A stretch of 34,247 nucleotides of DNA from Arthrobacter sp. (GTDB lineage Bacteria; Actinomycetota; Actinomycetes; Actinomycetales; Micrococcaceae), in assembly GCA_026393275.1 (NCBI GenBank), contig JAPLAM010000011.1, positions 1 to 34,247 on the forward strand, read 5' to 3'. The notes below the pieces were generated by a model. The model saw nothing but the letters and a program-made list of their open reading frames with translations, searched no databases and was not told the DNA's origin. The position numbers were made by a program, and so were the translations under genes. Shown here piece by piece: positions 1-9,253 of the stretch; position 1 is the first letter of the stretch; each line of letters begins with the position of its first letter.

Positions 1-533
1 CGGCCTTCGGAGGCCAGGTACTTGACCAGGTTGCGGACCCAGACCACGCCCTCCGGGTCCAGTCCGTTAACCGGCTCGTCCAGGATGACGGTCTGCGGGT
101 CGCCGAGCAACGCGGCCGCGATCCCCAGCCGCTGGCCCATGCCGAGCGAGAAGCCGCCCACCTTCTTCCGGGCCACCTCGGCCAGCCCGGTCATCTCGAT
201 GACCTCGTGCACGCGCTTTTTGGGGATGCTGTGCGTCGCGGCCATGGCCAGCAGGTGGTTGTAGGCCGAGCGGCTGGTGTGGACCGCTTTTGCATCCAGC
301 AGGGCCCCCACATCGCGCAGCGGCGCGTGGTGCCGGTCGAACGGGACCCCGTTGACGGTGACGGAGCCCGACGTCGGCCGGTCCAGCCCCATGATCATGC
401 GCATGGTGGTGGACTTGCCGGCGCCGTTGGGACCCAGGAAGCCGGTGACCCGGCCGGCTTCTACGGTGAAATTGACTCCGGCGACGGCGGTTTTTTCGCC
501 GTACACCTTGGTCAGGCCTCGTGCTTCGATCAT
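1..533 (-). CDS. ABC transporter ATP-binding protein (3' part lies outside the window)
   Basis: The reverse strand reads an uninterrupted ABC ATPase from an ATG at 533 to the window edge, about 177 residues. Walker A is GPNGAGKST near residues 35-43, the signature-like motif is FSLGMGQRLG, and Walker B is VILDEPVNGLDPEG. The start beginning MIEARGLTKVYGEKTAV is preceded by AAGGAA at a good distance. The degenerate signature (SLGMGQR instead of LSGGQ) is typical of DRA/BcrA-type drug or bacitracin exporters, whose permease is a separate protein, so export of an antibiotic or lipid is likely (inference). The permease would be expected downstream, off the left edge. The family call is secure; the substrate is unknown. 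Confidence 0.93.
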   Translation of the reverse strand, partial: MIEARGLTKVYGEKTAVAGVNFTVEAGRVTGFLGPNGAGKSTTMRMIMGLDRPTSGSVTVNGVPFDRHHAPLRDVGALLDAKAVHTSRSAYNHLLAMAATHSIPKKRVHEVIEMTGLAEVARKKVGGFSLGMGQRLGIAAALLGDPQTVILDEPVNGLDPEGVVWVRNLVKYLASEG

Positions 534-670
534 GGAAGCGTTCCTTTGCGTTGCGTGTGGTTGTGTACGCACCACGCTACCGGCGGGATCCGGCCAATTC
601 GCCGCTCTCAGGGATGATTCAGGGGCGAATCAGGGTAATCCGCGGGGATGACGACGGGGACGACCGCGGG

Positions 671-2173
671 TCAGTCCTTCGGCAGCGGCGTGTAGTACAC
701 CAGGCCGCCGTGCCGGAGCGAGAACTCCACGGCGCGCACGCCGGGCATGACCTCGCCGTCCACCGCCAGGACCATCGAAGAGTTCCCCGGTTCCACCCGG
801 ATCCGGCTGGCTTCGCGCAGGTGTGTGATCCGGGAGGTGGCCACGGTTCCGGTCACCACAGCCCATAGCAGGCGCAGGCGGGCAAACGACTCGTCCGCGG
901 TGATCATCCGCAGGTCCAGCACGCCGTCGTCCAGTACCGGCCGGACCAGAGGCGCATGGTCACGGGGGTAGTAGCGACCTCGGCCGAGGTAGAGGATCCA
1001 GAGTTTGTGCCGCACACCGTCCACGACCAAGGTGCTCGGGGTGCCCGCGGCGAAGGTCCGAAACATGGCGATGACGCCGGCCAGCGGCTTCCCCAGCGCC
1101 GGCTGGAGCTGCTCCCGCCGGCGCACCAGGTTGGGATACAGGCCGATGCTGGCGGTATTCAGCATGGTCAGCTCCAGCTCCTCGGGGCTGTCCGGCAGCC
1201 CGCGTTCCACCAAGACGCACCCGAGGTCCGCCCGCGCCGCTTCCCCCTTGGCGGCGGCCTCGACGGCGGCCTGCAGGGTGGGGGTGCCAGCGTCCCGGGC
1301 GAAGTGGTTCAGCGTTCCGCCGGGCAGCACCAGGAGCGGGACGGAATGCTCGACGGCGGCCGCCGCGGCGGTGCCGACGGTGCCGTCCCCGCCCCACACG
1401 CCGAGCGCGACGACGCCGGGCCGCGTCGCCACGGCCTCGATTTCCGCCGCGACGTCATCGTCGGGACCAATCTCCTTTATATACGCCTTGGGGAATACTT
1501 CTTGCAGGGCGTCGGCAGTTTCGGCGGAGTAGGAACCGCCCAGCGTGTTGACGGCGATGCCGAGTCCCTCGCCGCCGGGCAGCGCCGCGGCCTCGACCGG
1601 GGTGCGCCGGACCGCTGGGAACGGCGGCCGGACCGGCCACCACTTCCGCGTCACGAGGGCCGCGCCGGCCCCGACTGCGGAGCCGAGGACGACGTCCGAG
1701 GGCCAGTGCGCACCGGTGTGGACCCTGGAGTAAGCCACCCCGGCGGCGACCGGTGCCAGCGCGGCGCCCAGCGCCGGGCGGACCAGGCCCACGCCGAGGG
1801 CAAAGGCGGCGGCCGAGGCGGAGTGCCCCGAGGGCATGGAGGAACTGGTGGGCTGCGGGTTGACGAAGCGGAAGACCGGCAGGTGTTCGGGCAGCGGACG
1901 GGCCCGCGGCAGCAGGGTCTTGAAGACCAGGTTGGTCACGGCCGAGGCCGCACCCTGTGCGAGGACGCCGTGCAGGGCGGCACGCCTGGTCTTGCCGGGA
2001 AAGAGGGCCATCACCGCGGCAATGCCGAGCCAGAGCCTGCCCTGGTTGGCGGCCGAGGAGAGCCGCCGGAAGAAGTCGTCGTGGCTCCCGCCGGGCAGCC
2101 GGGAGACGGACCCGACCAGTTTCCGGTCCAGCTTCTCGAGCCGGCCGGGGGCCTTTCTCAGCATGCTTCGCAT
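671..2173 (-). CDS. PAP2 phosphatase / diacylglycerol kinase-like fusion protein
   Basis: 500 aa with two enzyme modules in one chain. Residues about 30-180 form a membrane PAP2 phosphatase with all three motifs: K85-x6-RP (92-93), SMPSGHSA (PSGH 114-117) and SR(149-150)-x5-H156-x3-D160. Residues about 200-495 form a DAGK/sphingosine-kinase-like catalytic domain with GGDGT at 261-265 and PGGTLNHFA at 284-292. The first half should remove phosphate from a lipid phosphate or diphosphate, and the second should phosphorylate a lipid alcohol such as diacylglycerol. The fused enzyme could therefore interconvert a lipid and its phosphate (inference). It sits 34 bp downstream of the MFS gene and probably shares its transcript. 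A second in-frame ATG at 2164 is possible. Domain calls are strong; the true lipid is unknown. Confidence 0.9.
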   Translation of the reverse strand: MRSMLRKAPGRLEKLDRKLVGSVSRLPGGSHDDFFRRLSSAANQGRLWLGIAAVMALFPGKTRRAALHGVLAQGAASAVTNLVFKTLLPRARPLPEHLPVFRFVNPQPTSSSMPSGHSASAAAFALGVGLVRPALGAALAPVAAGVAYSRVHTGAHWPSDVVLGSAVGAGAALVTRKWWPVRPPFPAVRRTPVEAAALPGGEGLGIAVNTLGGSYSAETADALQEVFPKAYIKEIGPDDDVAAEIEAVATRPGVVALGVWGGDGTVGTAAAAAVEHSVPLLVLPGGTLNHFARDAGTPTLQAAVEAAAKGEAARADLGCVLVERGLPDSPEELELTMLNTASIGLYPNLVRRREQLQPALGKPLAGVIAMFRTFAAGTPSTLVVDGVRHKLWILYLGRGRYYPRDHAPLVRPVLDDGVLDLRMITADESFARLRLLWAVVTGTVATSRITHLREASRIRVEPGNSSMVLAVDGEVMPGVRAVEFSLRHGGLVYYTPLPKD

Positions 2174-2207
2174 TTTTCCAGCCTACTGCGGACCGCCGCC
2201 AGGCGGC

Positions 2208-3422
2208 TTAGTCGGCGCGCACGGGCCTCGCGGCGCCGGCGAGCAGCAGTGCAACCAGGATCGGCACCCCGATCGCGAGCAGTGCCAGCCGGATCCCGGT
2301 CAGGTCGCCGAGGTAGCCCAGCAGGGGCGGCCCGGCCAGGAAGGCGATGTAACCCAGCGTGGACACGACCGACACCCGGGCCGCGGCGTGCTTCGGATCG
2401 TCGGCCGCGGCGGACATGCCCATCGGGAAGGCGAGGGCCGCGCCCACGCCCCACAGTGCCGCGCCGGCGGTCGCGAGCCAGAGGTTGCCGGCAAAGACGA
2501 AGAACGCCAGTCCGGCCGCGGCGGCAGCCATGCTGGCCCGCAGGACCGCCACCCGGCCGTACACATCGATCGCCCGTCCGCCGAAGAAGCGCATGGCGGT
2601 CATCGCCAGCACGAAGGCGGCGAACAACAGGGCCCCGGTGGATTGTTCGGCGCCCAGACCGTCCACGGCGGCCTTGGCGATCCAGTCGTTGCCGGCACCC
2701 TCGGTCAGCGTGGCGCCGAGGACGACGACGCCGATCAGCAGCGTCCGGCTGTCCCGCCAGGCCGAGGCGGCCCGCGGCGCCTTGGTCTCGCCGTCGGCCG
2801 GAGCAGGCGCCGGGACGTGCGGCAGGAAGTAGCGGGGAGCCACGAGCGCCGCGACGACGACCACCGCGGCGATGACAAGCAAGTGTGCCGGCAGCCCGAC
2901 GTTGATCCGGGATAGGCCGGCACCGACCAGCGCACCCACAAAGGCGCCGCCGCTGAACGCGGCGTGGAACTGAGGCATGATGGTCCGGCCCAGCCGGTGT
3001 TCGACGTCGGCCCCCTCAATGTTCTGGGACACGTCCCAGAGGCCGATGCCGATGCCGAAGAAGAAGAGGGACACGGCGGTTCCCCCAATCGAACTGGCGT
3101 TGAGGGAGAGTGCGATCCCGACACCTGCGGCCGCCGCCAGCAGGCCGGCTGCCCGGACCGTGTGGCCTGTACCGAGCCGGCCCACCACCCAACCCGCTGT
3201 CGGCAGCGCGATCAGCGAGCCCACCGCGACGCAGAGTAGCAGGGTTCCCATCTGCCCGGAGGTGATGTGCAGGGTCTCGGTGACCGCGGGGATGCGGGCG
3301 GCCCAACTGGCGAACACGAGGCCGTTGATCCCGAAGATCAGGAAGGTCGCACCGGCGGCGGCGTTGAGATTCGGGTGGCGGGCCTCGACTGGCGGCTGGG
3401 GGCGTGAGGTCATGCCCACCAC
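2208..3422 (-). CDS. MFS transporter
   Basis: 404 aa, strongly hydrophobic, with a pattern compatible with 12 membrane segments of a major facilitator. After a short polar N-terminus the first helix begins around ATFLIFGINGLVFASWAARIP. An MFS motif-A-like loop reads GWVVGRLGTGHTVRAAG between helices 2 and 3, and the central loop carries a charged, Pro/Ala-rich stretch (about 205-225). It resembles the actinobacterial and enterobacterial YbjJ-like group of putative exporters; the substrate cannot be read from sequence. The gene starts 19 bp after the ABC-F stop codon. The start is GTG at 3422 or ATG at 3413; neither has a clear Shine-Dalgarno. Confidence 0.88.
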   Translation of the reverse strand: MVGMTSRPQPPVEARHPNLNAAAGATFLIFGINGLVFASWAARIPAVTETLHITSGQMGTLLLCVAVGSLIALPTAGWVVGRLGTGHTVRAAGLLAAAAGVGIALSLNASSIGGTAVSLFFFGIGIGLWDVSQNIEGADVEHRLGRTIMPQFHAAFSGGAFVGALVGAGLSRINVGLPAHLLVIAAVVVVAALVAPRYFLPHVPAPAPADGETKAPRAASAWRDSRTLLIGVVVLGATLTEGAGNDWIAKAAVDGLGAEQSTGALLFAAFVLAMTAMRFFGGRAIDVYGRVAVLRASMAAAAAGLAFFVFAGNLWLATAGAALWGVGAALAFPMGMSAAADDPKHAAARVSVVSTLGYIAFLAGPPLLGYLGDLTGIRLALLAIGVPILVALLLAGAARPVRAD

Positions 3423-3441
3423 TCTAGCGACGGGCCGCCGG

Positions 3442-5124
3442 TCAGCGGGCCCGCTCGACGCGTTTCTCGTCCCAGACCGGCTCGGCCGACTCGTAGACCC
3501 TGCCGTCGGAGCCGAAGACCAGGAAGCGGTCGAAGGTGCGGGCGAACCAGCGGTCGTGAGTGACGGCCAGGACCGTGCCCTCGAAGTGGTCGATGGCCCG
3601 TTCCAGCGCCTCGGCCGAGTGCAGGTCCAGGTTGTCGGTGGGCTCGTCCAGCAGCAGCAGGGTGGCGCCGGAGAGTTGCAGCAGCAGGATCTGGAACCGG
3701 GCCTGCTGGCCGCCGGAGAGGGACTCGTACTTTTGTTCCGATTGTGAGGCCAGGCCGAAGCCGTCGAGGGCGCCGGCTGCGGCTTCGCGGCCCAGCCCGG
3801 AGCGGTGTTCGTCGCCGCGGTGCAGGATTTCCAGCAGGGTCTTGCCGAGCAGGTCGGGCCGGACGTGGGTCTGGGCGAAGAAGCCGGGCCGGATCCGGGC
3901 GCCGAGTTTTACGGTGCCGTCGTGCGGGACTTCGGCGATCTCGACGTCGGACACGGGAAGGTGCTCCCGTTCCGGGTCGGTGCCGCCGGTGGCGAGCAGC
4001 CTCAGGAAGTGACTCTTGCCGGAGCCGTTGGAGCCGAGGACGCCCACCCGGTCGCCGAACCAGACCTCGGTGGAGAAGGGCTTCATCAGCCCGGTGAGCT
4101 CCAGCTTCTCGGCCACGATCGCGCGCTTGGCCGTGCGGCCGCCCTTGAGCCGCATGTGGACATTCTGCTCGATCGGCAGCGCCTCGGGCGGGCCGGCCTC
4201 AAGGAACTTCGCCAGCCGGGTCTGCGCGGCGTGGTACCGGTTGGCCATGTCGGAGCGGAAGGCGGCCTTGTTCTTGTACATGTTGACGAGTTCCTTGAGC
4301 TTCACGTGCTCCTCGTCCCAGCGTTTGCGGAGCTCCTCGAAGCGGGCGTTCCGGTCCGCTCGGGCCTCGACGTACGAGCCAAAGCCGCCGCCGTGAACCC
4401 ACGCGCCGGCGCCGTTGATGCCCGGCTCCAGGGTCACGATGCGGCCGGCGGCGTTGTTCAGCAGTTCGCGGTCGTGGCTGATGAACAACACGGTCTTCTT
4501 GGACTCGTTGAGCTTCGCCTCAAGCCAGCGCTTGCCCGGGACGTCCAGGTAGTTGTCCGGCTCGTCGAGGAGCAGCAGCTGATCGGGGCCGGCGAACAGC
4601 GCCTCCAGCACCAGCCGCTTCTGCTCGCCGCCGGAGAGGCTCGACGCCGGCCGGTGCTGCGCGCGGTCGAAGGGCAGCCCGAGGGCGGCCATGCAGACCT
4701 CGTCCCAGACGGTCTCGACGTCGTAGCCGCCGGCGTCGCCCCAGTCCACGATGGCCTGCGCGTACGCCATCTGGGTGGGCTCGTCGTCGTGCTCCATCAT
4801 GGCGAGTTCCGACTCGTCGACAGCCTTGGCGGCGGCCGCCAGCGCCGGCGGCGCGGCGGAGACCAGCAGGTCCCGAACGGTGGAGTCGTCCCGCACCTGG
4901 CCGACGAACTGGCGCATGATGCCCATGTTGCCGGAACGGCCGACCACGCCTTCGTCCGGGACGAGGTCACCGGAAATGATCCGGAACAGCGTGGTTTTCC
5001 CGGTCCCGTTCGGCCCGATCAGCGCCGTCTTGGTCCCGTCGGGGACCTTGAACGTCACCCCGTTGAGCAACTGGGTGCCGTCGGAGAGGAAGTAATCGAT
5101 GCCGGAAACGTCAATATGGGCCAC
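3442..5124 (-). CDS. ABC-F family ATPase
   Basis: 560 aa with two ABC ATPase domains and no membrane segments, the mark of the ABC-F ribosome-associated family. Domain 1 has GPNGTGKTT, signature LSGGEQKRL and LLLLDEPDNYLD. Domain 2 has GSNGSGKSH, LSGGQQARF and LLLLDEPTDNLD. The charged linker between them (KRWDEEHVKLKELVNMYKNKA) is the helical P-site tRNA-interaction segment. ABC-F proteins act on ribosomes in translation control or antibiotic protection. I chose the GTG at 5124 (VAHIDVSGIDYFL), preceded by GGGAAGA. The same frame extends up to 5289, but that extension would overlap the PBP gene and encodes Arg-rich sequence typical of a wrong frame. Whether it protects against an antibiotic cannot be told. 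Confidence 0.93.
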   Translation of the reverse strand: MAHIDVSGIDYFLSDGTQLLNGVTFKVPDGTKTALIGPNGTGKTTLFRIISGDLVPDEGVVGRSGNMGIMRQFVGQVRDDSTVRDLLVSAAPPALAAAAKAVDESELAMMEHDDEPTQMAYAQAIVDWGDAGGYDVETVWDEVCMAALGLPFDRAQHRPASSLSGGEQKRLVLEALFAGPDQLLLLDEPDNYLDVPGKRWLEAKLNESKKTVLFISHDRELLNNAAGRIVTLEPGINGAGAWVHGGGFGSYVEARADRNARFEELRKRWDEEHVKLKELVNMYKNKAAFRSDMANRYHAAQTRLAKFLEAGPPEALPIEQNVHMRLKGGRTAKRAIVAEKLELTGLMKPFSTEVWFGDRVGVLGSNGSGKSHFLRLLATGGTDPEREHLPVSDVEIAEVPHDGTVKLGARIRPGFFAQTHVRPDLLGKTLLEILHRGDEHRSGLGREAAAGALDGFGLASQSEQKYESLSGGQQARFQILLLQLSGATLLLLDEPTDNLDLHSAEALERAIDHFEGTVLAVTHDRWFARTFDRFLVFGSDGRVYESAEPVWDEKRVERAR

Positions 5125-5174
5125 TGTGCAATCTTCCCATGCCGGGTGCGACCGAAGGCTGCGGAACGCCTGTC

Positions 5175-7160
5175 TCAGCCGGCGGCGGTGAGGAACTCCT
5201 TGAGCAGCGGCCCGGACGTGGTGGCGCCGAGGCCGCCGTCCTCGACAAATACGGCGACCGCGAGATCGCCGTGAACGGCCACGATCCACGCGTGGGTCTT
5301 GGGCGGGTCGTCCTTGCCGAATTCGGCCGTACCGGTCTTGGCGCCCACGGGTGCGCCGGGGACGGAGGCGAGGAAGCCCGCGTGCCCGGAGGTCACCACG
5401 GCCCGCATCATGTCCGCCAGGGATGCCGCTTCCGCGGCCGTCACCGGCGTGCCGGCGGACTTCGCGGGGGCCGGGGCGGACGACGACGGCTCCGCGGTCG
5501 GGCCGGCCGTCGGCGTGGCGCTTCCGGCCGGCGCGGCGTTCGGGTTCAGCACCAGCGACGGCGAAACCGGCGCCCCCTTGGCCACCGAGCCGGCCATGAT
5601 GGCCGCCGCGAGCGGGGACATCAGCACCTTGCCCTGGCCGATCATCGAGGCCGCGTGATCGGTGCCGGAGGCCTCGCCCGGGACCGAGCCCAGGAACGCG
5701 GCGGCGCCCAGGGCCGGCGCGTCGACGGCGACGCCCAGGGACGCGGCCGCGGATTCCTGTTGGGCCTGGCTAACCTGTTCCCGGGCGTTGATGAACGCGG
5801 TATTGCAGGAATGCGCGAAGGCATCACGCAGCGCGACGGAGCCCAGCGACGAGGCGGGATAGCCCTCGGCGTTCTTGAAGGTCCGGCCGTCCACCGTGAG
5901 GGTGGCGGGGCAGTCCACCTTGGAGTCCGGGGTCATGCCGTTGCGGAACATGGCCAGCGAATCAACGATCTTGAAGATCGATCCCGGGGCGTACTGGCCA
6001 AGCATGGCCGTGTCATAGCCGTTGCTCCCGGGCCCGGATGCGGCGGCCAGCACGGCTCCGCTGGAGGGCCGCAGCGCGACAATCGCGGACGCCGGACCCA
6101 CCTTGGCCAGGATGTCCTCGGCCAGTTGCTGCAGCCTCGGGTCCAGGGTGGTCTTCAGCGGGGTTCCGGGCTTCATCGGTTCCTGGAAGACGACGCGGCG
6201 GCCGCCGTTCAGCTGGGCCTGGCGTTGTTCCGCGGTGAGGCCCGCCGTCTGGGCGAAGACCTGGACGCCGTCGGCGCCGCGCAGCTGGGCGTCGTACTGC
6301 TGCTGCAGGCCGCCAGTGCCGGTGATGTCACCGGCCTGGAGCGAACCCCCGGATTTCTCGATCTGCTCGGCGCTGGCCTCAGCGGCGGAGCCCAGCAATG
6401 CGCGGGCGAAGGTGCGGGACGGCGCGAGCGGCAGGGAATCAGCGATGGCCCGGGCACCGGGAACCGCGGCGATCTGCTCGTCGGTGATGGTCCGGCCGTC
6501 CTGGCGCAGGGTGATGGCGGCGACGAACGCTTCGGGGCCGGCGGCCTGCACCTGCTGGGTGTAACCCGCGGGGTCGGCGCCCACCAGCTGGGCGAGCTTG
6601 GCGGCGGAGGCAGCGGGGTCGGCCGAACCCAGCCGCGGCTTGTCGATGCCGACGTGGACCACCGGCCGGTACGTGACCAGCTTCGCGTCGCCGGCGCCCA
6701 GGATCTCGGCCCGCTGCGGCGCTTCCTTCGAGGTGCCGAGGACTTCGTTCTCGGCCAGGTCCGGCACCAGGGTCGCCGGATTCCATGCCGTCAGCCACTT
6801 GTCTCCGGACTTCTTCAAGTGGGCGGACGTGGTGTATTTCCACTCGGCGGCGCCGATCTTCCAGCTGTAGTTCAGCGGGACGGTCGCGGTGCCGGCATCG
6901 AGCGTCAGTTCGCCGGTTTCCACGGCGGGCTTGACCGGGTCCAGCCCCTTAAACACCGCCTTGAGCTGCTCGTTCGCCGCGCCGGAGTCCTTCCCGTCGA
7001 AGGGGACGGCGCCGACGTCCAGGGCGGCGACCGCGGAGGCGAACCGCTTCGCGGCATCCTGCGCGCCGGACCGGCCGTCGTCGCAGGCCACCAGCGAGGC
7101 GCCGAGAATCAGGCCAATCAGGCCAAGTGAGAGCTTTTGAGTATTCCCCATTCGCGTCAT
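5175..7160 (-). CDS. Penicillin-binding protein with MecA_N-type domain and lipobox (transpeptidase)
   Basis: 661 aa. Residues 1-26 are a signal peptide ending in LVAC (23-26), a convincing lipobox with Cys26, so the protein is probably an outer-leaflet lipoprotein rather than a helix-anchored PBP. Residues about 30-135 look like the NTF2-like MecA_N domain, followed by a dimerisation region and a class B transpeptidase domain. All three active-site motifs are present: SIFK at 394-397 (Ser394 nucleophile), SCN at 451-453 and KTGT at 608-611. A Pro/Ala/Ser-rich insert at 540-573 interrupts the transpeptidase domain. It should cross-link peptidoglycan stems outside the cell. The start is ATG at 7160 (AGGG just upstream) or 7151. 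It is the actinobacterial counterpart of PBP2a-like proteins in architecture, which does not imply beta-lactam resistance. Confidence 0.92.
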   Translation of the reverse strand: MTRMGNTQKLSLGLIGLILGASLVACDDGRSGAQDAAKRFASAVAALDVGAVPFDGKDSGAANEQLKAVFKGLDPVKPAVETGELTLDAGTATVPLNYSWKIGAAEWKYTTSAHLKKSGDKWLTAWNPATLVPDLAENEVLGTSKEAPQRAEILGAGDAKLVTYRPVVHVGIDKPRLGSADPAASAAKLAQLVGADPAGYTQQVQAAGPEAFVAAITLRQDGRTITDEQIAAVPGARAIADSLPLAPSRTFARALLGSAAEASAEQIEKSGGSLQAGDITGTGGLQQQYDAQLRGADGVQVFAQTAGLTAEQRQAQLNGGRRVVFQEPMKPGTPLKTTLDPRLQQLAEDILAKVGPASAIVALRPSSGAVLAAASGPGSNGYDTAMLGQYAPGSIFKIVDSLAMFRNGMTPDSKVDCPATLTVDGRTFKNAEGYPASSLGSVALRDAFAHSCNTAFINAREQVSQAQQESAAASLGVAVDAPALGAAAFLGSVPGEASGTDHAASMIGQGKVLMSPLAAAIMAGSVAKGAPVSPSLVLNPNAAPAGSATPTAGPTAEPSSSAPAPAKSAGTPVTAAEAASLADMMRAVVTSGHAGFLASVPGAPVGAKTGTAEFGKDDPPKTHAWIVAVHGDLAVAVFVEDGGLGATTSGPLLKEFLTAAG

Positions 7161-7226
7161 TATGCCCTGTACCGCGGAGTTCCCCGTGTCACGGCAGGCA
7201 CCCTTGGCCGAACAACCCGCCCGGCA

Positions 7227-7883
7227 TCAGCCCCGCCGGATGATTCGCTGCTGCGTTGCCACGGCGATCGCCGCCGTGCGGTTGTCCACGCCGAGCTTCC
7301 CGTAAATGTGCACCAGGTGGGTCTTCACCGTCGCCTCGGAAATGAACAATTGCCTGGCGATGGCGCGGTTCCCCAGGCCAGTGGCGAGCAGCTCGAGAAG
7401 CTGTATCTCCCGGGCGGACAGGGCCGGCGCGGGGTTGCGGATCCGCCCCAGCAGCCGCGCGGCGACTTCCGGGGCCAGCGCCGTCTGGCCGGCAGCGGCG
7501 GACAGGACCGCCTGGCGGATCTGGTCCGGCGGCGCGTCCTTGAGCATGTAGCCGCTCGCGCCGGCCTCCACCGCGGCGAGGATGTCCGCGTCGGAATCAA
7601 ACGTGGTGAGGATCAGCACCGGCGGGGCCGGGGTGCCCGCCTCGCCCGCCTTGATCCGGCCGGTCGCGGTGACCCCGTCCATCCCGGCGCCCATCTGCAG
7701 GTCCATGAGCACGACGTCGACCGGCTCGCCCAGGGTGTGCAGCCGCGCCAGCGTGGCCAGGGCGGCGGCGCCGTCGGCAGCTTCCTCGGCAACCTCGATG
7801 CCATCAAAAGCCGTCAGCATGGCCCGCAGGCCGGCCCGGACGACGGGGTGGTCGTCGACGAGGAGGACGCGGATCTCTTTCAT
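7227..7883 (-). CDS. NarL/FixJ-type response regulator (ChrA/HrtA-regulator-like)
   Basis: 218 aa. The N-terminal receiver domain shows the acidic pair D10-D11, phospho-acceptor D61 (VVLMDLQMG) and K115 (GYMLKDAPP). The C-terminal LuxR-type helix-turn-helix spans about 155-205 (LSAREIQLLELLATGLGNRA and following). The ATG at 7883 overlaps the stop of the sensor kinase gene by 4 nt (ATGA), so the two are translationally coupled, kinase first. The open frame continues upstream to 8315, but only in the shadow of the kinase gene. The divergent ABC exporter at 9381 is its likely target (inference from context). In Corynebacterium the same layout (ChrSA or HrtSA next to hrtBA) responds to heme. Confidence 0.93.
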   Translation of the reverse strand: MKEIRVLLVDDHPVVRAGLRAMLTAFDGIEVAEEAADGAAALATLARLHTLGEPVDVVLMDLQMGAGMDGVTATGRIKAGEAGTPAPPVLILTTFDSDADILAAVEAGASGYMLKDAPPDQIRQAVLSAAAGQTALAPEVAARLLGRIRNPAPALSAREIQLLELLATGLGNRAIARQLFISEATVKTHLVHIYGKLGVDNRTAAIAVATQQRIIRRG

Positions 7884-9193
7884 TGCGCTTCCTTCCGGTC
7901 CGCACCGGTGGCGGCCGGCGGCGGAGCGCCGTCTTCCAGCGGCAGCCGGATGGCTACCACCGTCCCTTCGCCCGGCGCGGACTCGACGTCCAGGGTTCCG
8001 GCCAGCGCCGCAACCCGGTCCCGCAGCGCCGTCAGCCCGTAGCCGGATCCGTCGGTCCGCGTCGGCGCCGCCGAGGGGTCGAAGCCGGCGCCGTCGTCGA
8101 AAATGTCCATCGCCACCTCGGTGCCCAGATAAGACAAAGTCACGACGGCGGTGCCGGCGTGCGCGTGGGTCAAGACGTTGGCGAGGCTCGCCTGCGCGGC
8201 CCGAAGCAGGGTAGTGCGGTAGGGGATGGGAAGCTCCGCGGGGGTTCCCTCGATTTCGAGGCGGCAGCACAGGACCGCGCCCCGGGCGGCCGCCTCCGTT
8301 TCGGTCTGCGCGCACAGCCTGTGCAGGCTGTTCGCCAGCGAGCTTCGCTCAAGTTCGGGGGACTGCAGACCACGGACAAAGTTGCGGGCCTCGGCCAGGT
8401 TGGCAGCCGCAGTTTCCTGGACGGTCCGGATCCGGCTGCGGGCCGTCCCGGTGTCCCCGGCGTCCAGTGCCTGTTCGGCCGAGCGTCCCATCAACACGAT
8501 GCTGGAGAAGCCCTGGGCCAGGGTGTCGTGGATTTCCCGGGCCAGCCGGGTCCGCTCCGCCGCGGTCCCGGCGGCGCGCTGGCTGCGGGCCAGCTCCTCG
8601 CGTGTGCTGCGGAGTTCTTCGGCCGCCAACCGCTGGTTCTCCGCCTCCCGGTAGAGCGCCCGGTACGCCAGGCCGGTGACGACGGCGAACGCTGCGCCAA
8701 TGGCCGGCCCGAGCATCAGCGGCAACTGCGGGGGGCTCCCGGCCGGGCCACCGTTGTGGAACCACAAGGCCGCGATCACCAGCAGCGTGCTGGCCGCAAT
8801 CGCAAGCAGCGCCGGACCCCGGGACAGCACGTGCAGCTGCAGAAAGAACAGCGGGAACGCCAGCCAGACGAAATCCGCGCTGCCCCACACCAGCAGCAGC
8901 CAGAGCAGGCACACAGCGGCCAGCCACCACGCGGCGTAGGGCCGCGGGTCGAACCGGTCCGGCCGAACTGAATGGCGTTTCTCCAGCACCGTGCCGGCAA
9001 GGTAGACGCCGGCCAGGCACAGGGCAAGGGCCAACCGGAGCCAGGCGACCCCGGACACCCCCGCGGCCAGCAGCCGGGCCAATGCCACGAGCAGCAGCAC
9101 GGCGAATCCAACATGCAGGCTGACCCGCAGTACGCGCAGGATCACTGCGGCGCCGGCGGAGTCGTCCACCGCGCTGCTGTCTCTGCCGTCCAT
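7880..9193 (-). CDS. Sensor histidine kinase, HisKA_3 family
   Basis: 437 aa. Roughly six membrane segments fill residues 15-180 with only short loops, so there is no sizeable external sensor domain. A coiled-coil-like stretch follows (about 180-212), then the HisKA_3 dimerisation helix with phospho-acceptor H222 (LAREIHDTLAQGF). The HATPase domain has a DDGAGFD N-box-like segment and GYGLTALRDRVAALAG near the end. Membrane-embedded sensing of this kind is what the corynebacterial heme sensors ChrS and HrtS use, which fits the neighbouring transporter. The start ATG at 9193 follows AGGGTGAAACC. The signal is unproven. Confidence 0.92.
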   Translation of the reverse strand: MDGRDSSAVDDSAGAAVILRVLRVSLHVGFAVLLLVALARLLAAGVSGVAWLRLALALCLAGVYLAGTVLEKRHSVRPDRFDPRPYAAWWLAAVCLLWLLLVWGSADFVWLAFPLFFLQLHVLSRGPALLAIAASTLLVIAALWFHNGGPAGSPPQLPLMLGPAIGAAFAVVTGLAYRALYREAENQRLAAEELRSTREELARSQRAAGTAAERTRLAREIHDTLAQGFSSIVLMGRSAEQALDAGDTGTARSRIRTVQETAAANLAEARNFVRGLQSPELERSSLANSLHRLCAQTETEAAARGAVLCCRLEIEGTPAELPIPYRTTLLRAAQASLANVLTHAHAGTAVVTLSYLGTEVAMDIFDDGAGFDPSAAPTRTDGSGYGLTALRDRVAALAGTLDVESAPGEGTVVAIRLPLEDGAPPPAATGADRKEAQ

Positions 9194-9253
9194 GGTTTCA
9201 CCCTAGCGCCGGGACCTCATTGTCCAGCCGGAATCAGGCACCGTCAGGCCACA

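Noticed and set aside
956..2875. A 639-codon plus-strand open frame over the fusion enzyme and MFS gene
   Set aside because: Antisense shadow of two well-supported genes; Arg/Gly-rich, no domains.
5139..7130. A 663-codon plus-strand open frame over the PBP gene
   Set aside because: Antisense shadow in high-GC DNA; the minus-strand PBP has all catalytic motifs.
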